NCBI RefSeq assembly: GCF_019904155.1
Contig: NZ_JAHCMB010000121.1
Coordinates: 226,426-289,462, forward strand
Direction of reading: 5' to 3'
DNA from: Paenibacillus sinensis
GTDB lineage: Bacteria; Bacillota; Bacilli; Paenibacillales; Paenibacillaceae
DNA length: 63,037 nucleotides
Shown here: one piece after another, positions 37,701-45,427 of the stretch
How the letters are laid out: each line of letters starts with the position of its first letter
Numbering within the stretch: position 1 is the stretch's first letter
Notes under the pieces: generated by a model
Databases searched by the model: none
Told to the model about the DNA's origin: nothing
The model's input: the letters and a program-made list of their open reading frames with translations, nothing else
Made by a program: the position numbers and the translations under genes

Positions 37701-37758
37701 ACAGACAACGCGGGCGGAAGCTGCGGTTCTTGCAGCAAGAATTTTGGGATTGATCTAA
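31759..37758 (+). CDS. SLH-anchored multidomain polysaccharide lyase
   Basis: The 1999-residue exported protein has a signal peptide (cleavage near QAQA), an alginate-lyase-like alpha/alpha toroid (about 45-460), a beta-sandwich carbohydrate-binding-like domain (about 475-595), a cadherin-like Ig domain (about 600-690), three discoidin/CBM32-type domains (about 760-895, 1000-1145, 1210-1350), a Big-type domain (about 1415-1495), a fibronectin III domain (about 1500-1585), a Ser/Gly linker, and three SLH repeats at the end (about 1820-1999). SLH repeats bind pyruvylated wall polymer, so the enzyme should sit on the cell surface. The cleaved polymer is unproven; neighbours suggest a uronic-acid polymer of pectin. 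The ATG follows TAGGAGG. Confidence 0.85.
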   Translation: MSIRKSLLSKAFVIMISGILLSVTLIGDVVLPQAQADDSVPEPTDHVVIHETVSNGFTHPGVGLTKDILENMREQVIAKKEPWYSYYVAMTKSPYASRNFASSNQTDSSDPTKPRSLDFNSQSYNSRFIADGLRAYTQALMYYTTGDEVYRYNAMRLIRTWSRLDPAQYKYFTDAHIHTGIPLNRMVTAAEILRYSDSDGLDPALLWTEADTANFTTNLINPVIETFQHSNGYFMNQHLYPLLGAMSGYIFTDNTDRYKEGVEWFTVNATAADQGQNGSIKQLFRLVTEDAVTGEKLETPRVQHVEMGRDQAHGAGDLTNVEILGRLLDAQGTKVDPEDGTLSTADNAVTAYAFLGDRILKAADYFAQYMLGYDTPWTPVVARYDSHGIPVIYKVLSGAYRGRIGGNVYGQYYYYKYNMGLDIEKEAPYYADMFNKRTPFYWESPDGGADYWLYIPKEAAAEGASTLPKVSPSTDWAEIDQRATSLDANAAVMQEGDTSYVQVKATEGGSRISVVASSTGLKTVALRIRTNGTAKLEVNGWKDAELVLPDTKGQWKYVTFTLNAYRGLGDLIYFKVTGAGTLVDIDHLLLAPAAQLTPPAFTSGPANLNLYAYVGSEATLQYDFSANDAAGSDSVTYQIDHKPDGAVFDESTGALSWKPEQAGVYSIIVSASDGTSVTAKAVNITVAANRQAAVEADIAPYDPDTSYISSTLKAYRAMIDDVMNALPTASDEEFYRKLADLNLAVEGLKELTPLMDDGSMSYFDMVASSTFGTQIGNLIDGAPDSFAGYYLADNLSYILDFGVDFKVSPTAVALQVRAGFPERIGGAAVFGSNDKETWTRLTPGLTVVSDDMQTLEVGGEQQDKQFRFLKLQMIQPSSTMFELSELRIYGSRHETNNQLKSVSLSSPQSIQNRVNTGNTVALSFQSAEPIQDVEVAIQGRQATVQSTDQINWTASVVMDGSMPTGKVKFSIAYKTADGLSADPAIFTTDQSSLYYVNKSKFIDIAKLANVVASSAQYGSGGLPADKVGYLLFDGNTATYGDLASGSGAYYTIDFGQDAAIRLSDVVLMPRPGYASRMNGLIVQGSNDQANWTDLTPAVSGAADNTWTFISEEQIRDNSSYRYLRIYNPSAWSGNVAEVEVYGEYDTSAESIQSKVKGSEGYTRLSYYLYKQEANRIVIAANEQGADMLALLNELFQAEKLLVPVSELPVQKIAVAESMVKASDISWDGKLTAAVNGWMAFDGNKDTFTDTKSNPGWIVVDLGEGNERSLSSFKFYPRSTAAHLGRVNGAILQGSVDGVNYVDLYTISGVSTAQWYTAAINDEKAYRYLRYYSQTGNANVAELEFNQRTADKTLLEYLAQQAEGLDQDLYTEESLGAVVAATEAAKELLASSFSTQRQIDDAADVMLGAMKQLSVKAVIVSLKPVTVTTIAGTAPKLPTVVNAVYSDETVKLLPVNWEDIDPVQYSAAGSFTVTGAVYDTTILAIAYVTVIDEGAPTPTLPTPPTGLHATAITANSLTLGWEPSSDDVGVTRYELFMGADKEATVTGDTYSYYVTGLTADTSYTFRVVAFNAAGNYAESEAYTVRTAQASQPAGGGSGEGAGGDVSASTGQAGTSVDGSRIQVIPVVSNGVAKVSLSKENLQEAISHAVQNRENSLSIQVQSDTGLSTIVLELPASAWLKSMQEGIKLLTIETGLASLKIPLNAVDNLNDTDKLTVSIGKGDRSGLSASLSDLLKNRPVYEFGIFVNGQSVNAFAKGSVVGVKIPYSPQADESIYGLVAASLQDNGSLEVIRNSKYDRTAGTLDFDARHFSKYAVLSNPSVYTDMDSYSWAKDGVAALSARQIVNGIGDGMYAPGRAVSRAEFLKLMMEAFDLVQTGRTSSFTDVKAGQWYADAVSSAQALGIVTGYEDGTFGASRSITREEMAVMAVQVMKAAGMEPPKMREAALFGDASQISAFATEAVNIMAEAGFIEGQGAGDFAPKSQTTRAEAAVLAARILGLI

Positions 37759-37789
37759 TCGGATTGATCTAGGCAGAAGCTATAGCTCC

Positions 37790-37837
37790 GGGGCTGTTCC
37801 AAATGTCATCTGAGGATGATGGAACAGCCCCTTTTTT
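37790..37837 (+). terminator. Terminator after the SLH lyase
   Basis: A perfect 12-bp stem (GGGGCTGTTCCA with its complement) encloses an 18-nt loop and ends in TTTTTT. Confidence 0.92.
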
Positions 37838-37898
37838 ACGCAAGCCTGAAGGCAAATCACCATAATTGCGCTTATGCAGCCGCCATACTTAAAGAAAT

Positions 37899-37912
37899 TG
37901 GAACCGATTTAA
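37899..37912. promoter_or_regulatory. cre-like box before GH28-like B
   Basis: TGGAACCGATTTAA fits the loose TGNAANCGNWNNCW pattern except one position, about 70 bp upstream of the gene. Confidence 0.35.
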
Positions 37913-37982
37913 AAATGATGAAATAGATAGTCGCAAGGGGGTCTGATAAGTTAGTGGAAGCACCCGTGAAAGGATGGAAGAC

Positions 37983-39431
37983 ATGAATCGTATGCAACAT
38001 TATCCGGCTCCTCCTCACATTCCGTTAAGTGGAGATTTCCGCGTCCGTATCCGGCCCGTGGGGGGAGCATGGGAGGAAATACCGGTCTTTGAGGTCAATG
38101 TGGACATGCATCAGGTAAGGCAGGCTTCGATGGCCTATTTTGATATGGAAGGCGAAGTGGAGGTGGAAATCTGCTGTCTGTATACCACCATCCAGAGCTG
38201 TGAGATCCGTCCGCGTTCCACTTCATTGATACCGGCCGTCGCTCGAGATACCCTGACGTTTGCATTGCACGAGCCCCGCAAGCTATCCATTGAAATCAAC
38301 GGGGACCGGTTCAGGAATCTGCATCTGTTCGCCAATCCGTTTGAATTACATCCTCCCAAGCCGGATGACCCAGACGTTCTGTTCGTGAAGCCCGGCATTC
38401 ACCGGACCGATGATTTATTGAGGCTGCTGTCTGAGCCGCTTGACGCTACGGGAGAAACGCCGGCTGTTCTGTATTTCGGAGAAGGCGCCCATTTTGTGGA
38501 GGAGACGGTTCTGCGGCTGCCTTCGGGCATCACTGTATATTTGGCGGGCGGGGCGGCGCTCATGGGGTCGCTCGTCTGTGATCGGGTGCAGGATGTCGTC
38601 ATTCGCGGGCGCGGAATGATCTATCTGGCGATGTTCCATCGGTTCTCTGCGTTCCGTGGAGTGAGGATCACTTTCTCAAGCCATATCCGGATTGAAGGCA
38701 TCATGGTAATCGATCCTCCGCATTACAGCGTTTTTCTGGGACAGTCCGAGCAGGTTGAAATTGAGAACTTCAAATCCTTCAGTACGCGCGGCTGGTCCGA
38801 CGGCATCGATATGATGTCCTGCAAGCAAATTCAGCTGCGGGATCTTTTTATGAGAAACTCCGACGACTGCGTTGCCATCTACGGCTCCCGCTGGGATTAT
38901 CGCGGCGATACCCGGGATGTGACGGTCCGCGATTCGGTGCTGTGGGCGGATGTCGCGCATGCCCTGATGATCGGCACTCACGGCGACCATGAACAAGGCG
39001 GCGATATCATCGAGAATATCCGCTATGAAAATATCGATATCCTCGAACATCATGAGCCGCAGGTCAATTATTGGGGAGCAATGGCCATTAACGCGGGAGA
39101 CTGCAACACCGTGCGCAATGTCGTGTACAGCCATATCCGGGTCGATGATTTTGAAATGGGGCAGCTGTTCGACATCCGCGTGGTTCACAACAAAGACTAT
39201 AATCCACTGCCGGGGAACCGGATTGAGAATGTGACGTTTGAACAGATCGAATACAACGGCACTAAGGGCAATCCGCCCAGAATCCATGGGTATGATGAGG
39301 GGCGGGTAGTGGAGGGCATCACCTTTAACCGGATGTATATCAACGGACGACTGCTGACCTCTCTTGAGGACAGCGGCTTCGATACCAATTCCTTTGCCAG
39401 ACAGATTCAGTTCAATACGGGAGAGCATTAG
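37983..39431 (+). CDS. GH28-like beta-helix glycosidase B
   Basis: The 482-residue protein is a clear paralogue of the enzyme at 28987, with the same N-terminal beta domain and beta-helix. It shares RGWSDGIDMM, NSDDCVAIYGSR and IGTHGDH, so it has the same non-canonical GH28-like active site. No signal peptide is present. It heads a set with GH88 and GH43 genes, which fits sequential intracellular breakdown of oligogalacturonides or rhamnogalacturonan pieces. The ATG at 37983 is chosen because AAGGA is 9 nt upstream; an ATG at 37974 is possible. Confidence 0.78.
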   Translation: MNRMQHYPAPPHIPLSGDFRVRIRPVGGAWEEIPVFEVNVDMHQVRQASMAYFDMEGEVEVEICCLYTTIQSCEIRPRSTSLIPAVARDTLTFALHEPRKLSIEINGDRFRNLHLFANPFELHPPKPDDPDVLFVKPGIHRTDDLLRLLSEPLDATGETPAVLYFGEGAHFVEETVLRLPSGITVYLAGGAALMGSLVCDRVQDVVIRGRGMIYLAMFHRFSAFRGVRITFSSHIRIEGIMVIDPPHYSVFLGQSEQVEIENFKSFSTRGWSDGIDMMSCKQIQLRDLFMRNSDDCVAIYGSRWDYRGDTRDVTVRDSVLWADVAHALMIGTHGDHEQGGDIIENIRYENIDILEHHEPQVNYWGAMAINAGDCNTVRNVVYSHIRVDDFEMGQLFDIRVVHNKDYNPLPGNRIENVTFEQIEYNGTKGNPPRIHGYDEGRVVEGITFNRMYINGRLLTSLEDSGFDTNSFARQIQFNTGEH

Positions 39432-39448
39432 TTGAAGGGGACGATTAA

Positions 39449-40600
39449 ATGTTGAATGACCAAGATCAGCAGTGGCTGGCTGCGATAATCGAGAAGATAC
39501 GCCAAAAAATGGAGTGGGTAAGCGAGAAGTCGAAGGATAAGATTCCTTATACCACCATCGAAGGCACACATGACGACCGCAACATATGCAATCCTTCGGG
39601 CACCCCGGCCGACGGTATCAACTGGTGGACGAACGGATTTTGGGGCGGGATGATGTGGCTGATGTACTATGAGACGGGCATCGACAAGTACCGGGATATA
39701 GCGGGGATCTCCGAAGGCTTCATGGACCGCTGCTTTCAGGAATATTACGGCCTCCATCATGATGTCGGATTTATGTGGCTGCCGACGAGTGTTGCCAATT
39801 ACAAAGTTACCGGTAATCCGGAATCTCGAAAAAGAGCGCTGCATGCCGCCAATTTGCTCGCGGGACGTTTTAATTTGGCGGGCGGCTTTATCCGGGCCTG
39901 GAATGAGGTGGATGGTTCCGATACGAGAGGCTGGGCCATCATCGATTGTATGTTTAACATTCCGCTTCTGTATTGGGCATCGGAAGAAACCGGTGATCCG
40001 CGTTTCATGCAGATTGGGATGAGGCATGCCGACACCGTGATGGAGACCTTTGTAAGGCCGGACGGCTCAGTAAATCATATAGTCGAATTTGATCCGTTCG
40101 AAGGCGGGGTCATCCAGACATACGGCGGGCAGGGCTATGGGCAGGGCTCCTCTTGGACTCGGGGCCAGGCGTGGGGCTTATACGGATTTATGATGAGTTA
40201 TATCCATACGGGCAAGCGGGAATACCTGGACACGGCTAAAGTCATCGCCCACTATTTTATCGCCAATACTCCGGGGAATGGCGTCATTCCGGTTGACTTC
40301 CGGCAGCCGGAAGAACCGGGGCTTGAAGACGATACGGCGGCGGTCATTGCGGCATGCGGGCTGATCGAAATCGCCAAAGCCGTGGACAGTCCGGAGAGAA
40401 AGCTCTATCTGGATAACGCGGTTAAACTCATCAAGGTCGTGGAAGAACGCAGTGACTGGAGCAGCCGATCCGACGCGATTGTCCAAAGAGGCTCGTCCGC
40501 CTATCATACGGATCGCCACCATCAACCGATTATTTACGGCGATTATTATTTATTGGAAGCGGCGTTCAAGCTTAAGGGCGGCGATTTATATTTGTGGTGA
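39449..40600 (+). CDS. GH88 unsaturated uronyl hydrolase
   Basis: The 383-residue alpha/alpha toroid enzyme matches GH88: WTNGFWGG, HHDVGFM with Asp105, GWAIIDCM with Asp166, and SWTRGQAWG. The two Asp residues are the catalytic pair that hydrates the 4,5-double bond left by lyases and releases the uronic acid. It thus fits downstream of the surface lyase. No signal peptide. GAAGGGG precedes the ATG. Confidence 0.88.
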   Translation: MLNDQDQQWLAAIIEKIRQKMEWVSEKSKDKIPYTTIEGTHDDRNICNPSGTPADGINWWTNGFWGGMMWLMYYETGIDKYRDIAGISEGFMDRCFQEYYGLHHDVGFMWLPTSVANYKVTGNPESRKRALHAANLLAGRFNLAGGFIRAWNEVDGSDTRGWAIIDCMFNIPLLYWASEETGDPRFMQIGMRHADTVMETFVRPDGSVNHIVEFDPFEGGVIQTYGGQGYGQGSSWTRGQAWGLYGFMMSYIHTGKREYLDTAKVIAHYFIANTPGNGVIPVDFRQPEEPGLEDDTAAVIAACGLIEIAKAVDSPERKLYLDNAVKLIKVVEERSDWSSRSDAIVQRGSSAYHTDRHHQPIIYGDYYLLEAAFKLKGGDLYLW

Positions 40601-40642
40601 TCACAATAGCCTTCTAAATTCAATGGAATGGAGTCGTTGGCT

Positions 40643-42235
40643 GTGGCGAAAATATCAAACCCTATATTAAAAGGCTTTAATCCGGACCCTTCCATTATTC
40701 GGGTGGAGGATGATTATTATATCGCCACTTCCACTTTCGAATGGTTTCCCGGTGTACAGATTCATCATTCTAAAGACCTGATTCACTGGGAGCTGATTGC
40801 CCATCCACTGAATCGGGTATCCCAGCTCGACTTAAGAGGCGTTGGTCCGTCCCAGGGGGTGTGGGCTCCCTGCCTTACCTATGACAATGGCCTGTTTTAT
40901 CTGATCTATACCGTTGTGAACTCGTTCTATGTGAAGATGTACGATACCCATAATTATCTGGTGACAGCTTCGGATATTCGGGGAGACTGGTCCGAGCCGA
41001 TATTCCTGAACAGCTACGGATTCGATCCCTCCTTGTTTCACGATGAGGACGGCCGTAAATATATCGTCAGCATGGTCACGGATCACCGGGTACATAAGCC
41101 GTATAAGGGGCATTTGGTGTTGCAGGAATACAGCACGGAGGAGCAGCGAATGATCGGGGAGGTCCGGACGATTTTTGCCAGCCGCGATCTTTATCTGGAA
41201 GGCCCGCATATTTACAAACGGAACGGCTATTATTACTTGTTCGCGGCGGATACGGGAACCGGGGAAGGCCATGGACAATCAATTCTGCGATCGCGGGAGC
41301 TGTATGGGCCATATGAGTATTACGAAGGCAATTCGATCATGACTTCAAGAGACAATCCGGACGTTCTACTGCAAAAGGCCGGTCACGGCGATCTGGTGGA
41401 AACGCAAACCGGCGAGTGGTATATGGTGCATCTATGCGGAAGGGCGCTGGAGAACCGGACGGAAACAGGGGAGCGTAAATACACACTGGGACGGGAAACG
41501 GCGATCCAGAAGGTGGAGTGGACCGGGGACGATTGGCTGAGACTTTCCCACAGGTTAGTTATCCCGGAGGTGGAGGTTGAAGCGCCCGCTCTTCCGCCGT
41601 TTCCGTTTCCGGCAAGACCGGAAAGGGATCATTTCGACCAGCCGCAGCTCGATATTCATTTTCAATCCCTGCGGGTTCCGTTGGACGAAACCTTTTATTC
41701 CTTGTCTGCAAGAAAAGGATACCTGCGTCTGTACGGCAGAGAAGGGCTTGGTTCGAAATATCGGCAGAGTCTGATTGCCCGAAGATGGCAGGCTTTTACG
41801 TTTACCGCTACCACTTGCCTGGAATTCGCACCGGACAACTTCAAGCAGATGGCCGGTCTCATCTGTCTCTATGATTATCAGAATTATTACTATCTGCATA
41901 TCACCCATCACGAGCAGTTTGGGCGGTCCATCAGCATCCTTTCCGCAATCAATAACCAGTATGAGGAGCCGGTGGGCTATATAGCGCTTCCGGAAGACGC
42001 GGCAAGCATCCATTTGCGAGTCTCGGTCGATCATGATCGGCTTCAATTCGCCTATTCGCTGCATGAGGATGGGGACTTTGAGCCGATTGGCCCTGTATTC
42101 GATGCAAGCACTCTATCCGATGAGGCATGCCGGGAAGGATGGTTCACCGGGGCGTTTGTGGGCATCTGCTGCCAGGACTTGACCGGGTTCCGCAAGGCAG
42201 CCGATTTCGACTATTTTGAATATGCGGAAAAATAG
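40643..42235 (+). CDS. GH43 beta-xylosidase/arabinofuranosidase
   Basis: The 530-residue protein has the XynB-type GH43 layout, a five-blade propeller plus a C-terminal beta-sandwich. The catalytic triad is visible: Asp15 in NPDPS, Asp128 in FDPSLF and Glu186 in YLEGPHI. The length is typical for the family. It is cytoplasmic and would remove xylose or arabinose from imported oligosaccharides. The GTG at 40643 fits the usual N-terminus and has GGAG upstream; the open frame also offers ATG 40628. It converges on the AraC gene after 7 bp. Confidence 0.88.
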   Translation: MAKISNPILKGFNPDPSIIRVEDDYYIATSTFEWFPGVQIHHSKDLIHWELIAHPLNRVSQLDLRGVGPSQGVWAPCLTYDNGLFYLIYTVVNSFYVKMYDTHNYLVTASDIRGDWSEPIFLNSYGFDPSLFHDEDGRKYIVSMVTDHRVHKPYKGHLVLQEYSTEEQRMIGEVRTIFASRDLYLEGPHIYKRNGYYYLFAADTGTGEGHGQSILRSRELYGPYEYYEGNSIMTSRDNPDVLLQKAGHGDLVETQTGEWYMVHLCGRALENRTETGERKYTLGRETAIQKVEWTGDDWLRLSHRLVIPEVEVEAPALPPFPFPARPERDHFDQPQLDIHFQSLRVPLDETFYSLSARKGYLRLYGREGLGSKYRQSLIARRWQAFTFTATTCLEFAPDNFKQMAGLICLYDYQNYYYLHITHHEQFGRSISILSAINNQYEEPVGYIALPEDAASIHLRVSVDHDRLQFAYSLHEDGDFEPIGPVFDASTLSDEACREGWFTGAFVGICCQDLTGFRKAADFDYFEYAEK

Positions 42236-42242
42236 TTCAGCA

Positions 42243-43109
42243 TCAAGGCCTGACCGATTTTCTGTACTGCGTCGGTGTAAATCCAACCGATTGTTTGAAC
42301 GCCTTGTTGAACGAGTCGATACTGCGATATCCGACAGACTCCGAAATAAGGCTGATCTTAAGATTGCTTCCGCGAAGCAGCTCGCAGCTTTTTTGGATAC
42401 GCAGATTCTGTAGAAAGGAACCGAAGGTTTGACTGGTATGGGTTAGAAAAAGGCGCTGAAGATGCCGCGTACTCCATCCGGATAATCGGGATAGCTCGGT
42501 TAACGTAACCGCCTGATTATAGTTATGTTCAACATAGTGGATTACGTGCTGAAAGTCGGCGGAGGTGGTTTCAGCAGGTTCCAATTCTATAAATTTGAGT
42601 CTGTACACGGTAACGATCAGCTGATTCAGCAGCGCATACAGCATCGTCCTGGAGCCAACTGCTGGATGCGTCACTTCCTTGTGCAACATCAGCATCGCAG
42701 CTTCAATCGCTCCGTCATGATCAATGACCGAGTAGTAGGACAAGGTGTTGTTCTCCAGGGAGACCAAATGCTCTTGGATGGGCGGCTCCAGAACAAGCGA
42801 TAGCTTAGCGGCCAGTTTGGGATCAAACAGACAATTGTACACGACAGGCGGCTTGCTGTCCCGCCCAGGGGTTGCTGGTCTGAATACATGGGCAACGCCA
42901 ACCGGGATGACGTACAGCAGTCCTTTATGAATGGGGAAGGTTTCCTTCCCGATATGGTGAAATCCGGTCCCCTCAAAGACATAGCAAAATTCAATAAAGT
43001 CATGGGAGTGGTAGGGAACCATGAAATCCTCCGTGTACCGGTTGACCCACACAGGCAAATCATTTTGCAGAAAATATTGACTTTCGAACAGCGTATTCAC
43101 AGGTTTCAT
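42243..43109 (-). CDS. AraC-family regulator with cupin sensor domain
   Basis: The 288-residue protein has an N-terminal AraC-type cupin (VPYHSHDFIEFCYVF) and a C-terminal double helix-turn-helix (VTLTELSRLSGWSTRHLQRLF and ISLISESVGYRSIDSFNKAF). It is divergent from the GH78 gene at 43291, the usual arrangement of a local activator with its target. The ATG at 43109 with GAGGATG upstream is chosen over longer frames. Confidence 0.88.
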   Translation of the reverse strand: MKPVNTLFESQYFLQNDLPVWVNRYTEDFMVPYHSHDFIEFCYVFEGTGFHHIGKETFPIHKGLLYVIPVGVAHVFRPATPGRDSKPPVVYNCLFDPKLAAKLSLVLEPPIQEHLVSLENNTLSYYSVIDHDGAIEAAMLMLHKEVTHPAVGSRTMLYALLNQLIVTVYRLKFIELEPAETTSADFQHVIHYVEHNYNQAVTLTELSRLSGWSTRHLQRLFLTHTSQTFGSFLQNLRIQKSCELLRGSNLKISLISESVGYRSIDSFNKAFKQSVGFTPTQYRKSVRP

Positions 43110-43162
43110 CGCTCTCATCCTCACAAGAGTATAAAGCCAGTGTAGCACAAAAAGAGAGAATT

Positions 43163-43196
43163 ATGTCCTGATAACAGGGATAGAATGTCCTTATCA
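43163..43196. promoter_or_regulatory. AraC-type direct repeat in the divergent AraC/GH78 region
   Basis: ATGTCCTGATAA (43163-43174) and ATGTCCTTATCA (43185-43196) match at 10 of 12 positions with a 22-bp repeat distance, two helical turns. This is what AraC-family activators bind. A TATAAT box at 43223-43228 lies downstream toward GH78. Confidence 0.5.
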
Positions 43197-43249
43197 TACG
43201 TAAATCAATGCCCTGACGTCGATATAATGAGAACTATAAACACAAAAAT

Positions 43250-43270
43250 ATTTCTGCTTCTGACAGAAAT
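43250..43270. promoter_or_regulatory. 21-bp dyad just before the GH78 start
   Basis: ATTTCTG and CAGAAAT are perfect inverted 7-mers with a 7-bp spacer, 20 bp before the GTG start. It may be an operator or a leader RNA hairpin. Confidence 0.4.
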
Positions 43271-43290
43271 CATTGAAAGGATGATTACAA

Positions 43291-45261
43291 GTGAATCATA
43301 GCCCGGTGTGGATCTGGTATCCCGGAGATTTTGAAATCTTCCACCATCTGCTGCTGAACACCCGCCGAGAAGAACGGGACTATCACTGGCCGGCGTTCTG
43401 GCGTCTCGATGACTGCTACCATAATGTGCGCTTTCGCAAGCAGGTAAATTGCAGCGCTTCCGAAGAAATGACGGTATACGCCCATGGTGTTGGACATGTA
43501 TCCGTTGACGGGAAAAAGCATCCGCTTCGTCAGCCGATTACTCTCTCGCCCGGCAGCCATGATCTTATGATTCACGTTGCCCGTACGGACGGACTGCCTT
43601 GTGTATACGTGGACGGTACAGAAAGCGCCAGCAATCCCTCCTGGGAGGCGAATGAATTCAGCCTGGATTGGCTTCCAGCGGGCTGTAACGGCTTGTACCC
43701 GAATAAAGAGGATGATCCTAGTGTTTTTGCTTTTCAATATGAAGAAATAACGCCGGTCTCTATCGATCGAAGACAAGACGGGATTCTGTATGACTACGGC
43801 AAGGAAACCTTTGCTGCGTTAAGATTCGATAATGTCCGGACAACAGATGGATTTCGGATTTTTTACGGCGAGTCTATCGAGGAAGCATTGGATACGCCAC
43901 ACAGCATTTTGATAGATGCGATTCCGGCCGGAGAGGCTGAATACCGCTGCTCGCCCCGGGCCTTCCGTTATCTGTTTATCCAAGGGGCAGAGAGTGGAGC
44001 ATTTGAGCTAACCGCCTGGTATGAATTTCTGCCATTCGAGACAAGAGGAAGCTTCACCTGTTCAAATGATATGATCAACCAGATCTGGAGAACGGCCGAA
44101 TATACCTTTCACTTAAACAGCAGAGAATTCTTCCTGGATGGCATCAAACGGGATCGCTGGGTATGGTCGGGCGATGCGTACCAAAGCTATTTTATTAACA
44201 ACTACCTCTATTTCGATGAGGATATCATGAAGCGGACGATCACCGCGCTGCGCGGAAAAGACCCGGTTGTGAGCCATCTCAACACAATTCTCGATTATAC
44301 CTTCTACTGGATAATGAGTGTTCAAGTCTACTATCAAACGACCAAGGACATGGACTTCATTGCTTTTATTTATCCGAGGATGAAATCCTTGATGGATTAT
44401 TGCATTGCTCTGAGTGATGAAGACGGATTGATTCGCGGACGAAAAGAGGATTGGGTATTCGTTGACTGGGCGGACATGGATAAGACCGGCTCCGTGTGCG
44501 CGGTACAGATGCTTTTTGCGGAAAGCCTGAAGGCGGTATGGTTATGCGGAGACCTGCTTGGCGCGGGGGAAGAACGTTATTTAAGCCACTGCAAGCAGGT
44601 GGAAAAGCTCATACAGGAACGGTTCTGGGATGAGGAGCGCGGGGCGTATATCGACAGCTTCGAATCGGGTAAGCGCAGCGTTACGCGGCATGCCAATATC
44701 TTTGCGATATTATGGGGCTTTGCCGATGAGGAAAGGCGGGAGCTTATCATTCAAAATGTTCTGCAAAATGACGCCGTGCCGCAAATCAGCACTCCTTACT
44801 TCAAGTTTTACGAGCTGGAGGTTATGTGCATGCTTGGACAGCTGGAGCAAGTTACCGGGAAACTGGAGGATTATTGGGGAGGGATGCTTGGGCTGGGGGC
44901 TACAACCTTTTGGGAGGAGTACAACCCGGCTATCACCGGCCTTGAACGCTTCGGGATGTACGGAGACCGCTACGGCAAAAGCTTATGCCATGCCTGGGGA
45001 GCGAGTCCGATTTATTTGCTGGGACGCTATTATCTGGGCGTATACCCGACCTCGGCGGGATATGAGACATTCGCAGTCGAGCCACGGCTTGGCGGCCTGG
45101 AATGGATCAAGGGTTCAGTGCCGGTGAATGGGGGAACGGTGCATGTGGAGCTGACGAAGGATACGCTCCGGGTTTGCTCGGATACAGAGGGAGGGATTGT
45201 CCGTATCAATGGGCGGGGATATCCAATAGCGAAAGATGTGCCGTTTAGCTTGAACATGTAA
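43291..45261 (+). CDS. GH78 alpha-L-rhamnosidase-like enzyme A
   Basis: The 656-residue protein has N-terminal beta domains and an alpha/alpha toroid core. The core motif DGIKRDRWVWSGD (283-295) is the family GH78 signature holding the general acid Asp, and FWEEYNP with a C-terminal beta-sandwich follows. It is shorter than the enzyme at 56575. No signal peptide is present. It should release L-rhamnose from rhamnogalacturonan oligosaccharides in the cytoplasm. The GTG start follows GAAAGGA. Confidence 0.85.
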   Translation: MNHSPVWIWYPGDFEIFHHLLLNTRREERDYHWPAFWRLDDCYHNVRFRKQVNCSASEEMTVYAHGVGHVSVDGKKHPLRQPITLSPGSHDLMIHVARTDGLPCVYVDGTESASNPSWEANEFSLDWLPAGCNGLYPNKEDDPSVFAFQYEEITPVSIDRRQDGILYDYGKETFAALRFDNVRTTDGFRIFYGESIEEALDTPHSILIDAIPAGEAEYRCSPRAFRYLFIQGAESGAFELTAWYEFLPFETRGSFTCSNDMINQIWRTAEYTFHLNSREFFLDGIKRDRWVWSGDAYQSYFINNYLYFDEDIMKRTITALRGKDPVVSHLNTILDYTFYWIMSVQVYYQTTKDMDFIAFIYPRMKSLMDYCIALSDEDGLIRGRKEDWVFVDWADMDKTGSVCAVQMLFAESLKAVWLCGDLLGAGEERYLSHCKQVEKLIQERFWDEERGAYIDSFESGKRSVTRHANIFAILWGFADEERRELIIQNVLQNDAVPQISTPYFKFYELEVMCMLGQLEQVTGKLEDYWGGMLGLGATTFWEEYNPAITGLERFGMYGDRYGKSLCHAWGASPIYLLGRYYLGVYPTSAGYETFAVEPRLGGLEWIKGSVPVNGGTVHVELTKDTLRVCSDTEGGIVRINGRGYPIAKDVPFSLNM

Positions 45262-45283
45262 ATTAACCCACCCTAATAGAAAA

Positions 45284-45401
45284 ATTAATCTACCATTGTC
45301 GGCAATAAATTCCATCTACAATAAACACAAAGGGGGGATCATCATGTATGCCCATTGAAGAGGGAACGCCAACTATGTAGCTAAAGATGGGGTAGATTAA
45401 T
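45284..45401. promoter_or_regulatory. Inverted repeat and leader region before the GH93-like gene
   Basis: ATTAATCTACC (45284-45294) has its exact complement GGTAGATTAAT at 45391-45401. A second CTAC-containing near copy (CATCTACAATA) lies at 45313-45323. Between them, AGGGGGG leads into a four-codon frame ATG-TAT-GCC-CAT-stop at 45344-45358. The spaced sites could bind a dimeric regulator. The tiny frame may be a chance reading. Confidence 0.35.
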
Positions 45402-45427
45402 AGAATAGCTATGAGGAGGAGTTAATT

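Noticed and set aside
38676..39569. Antisense open frame opposite GH28-like B
   Set aside because: It spans the junction of two convincing genes and shows no domain.
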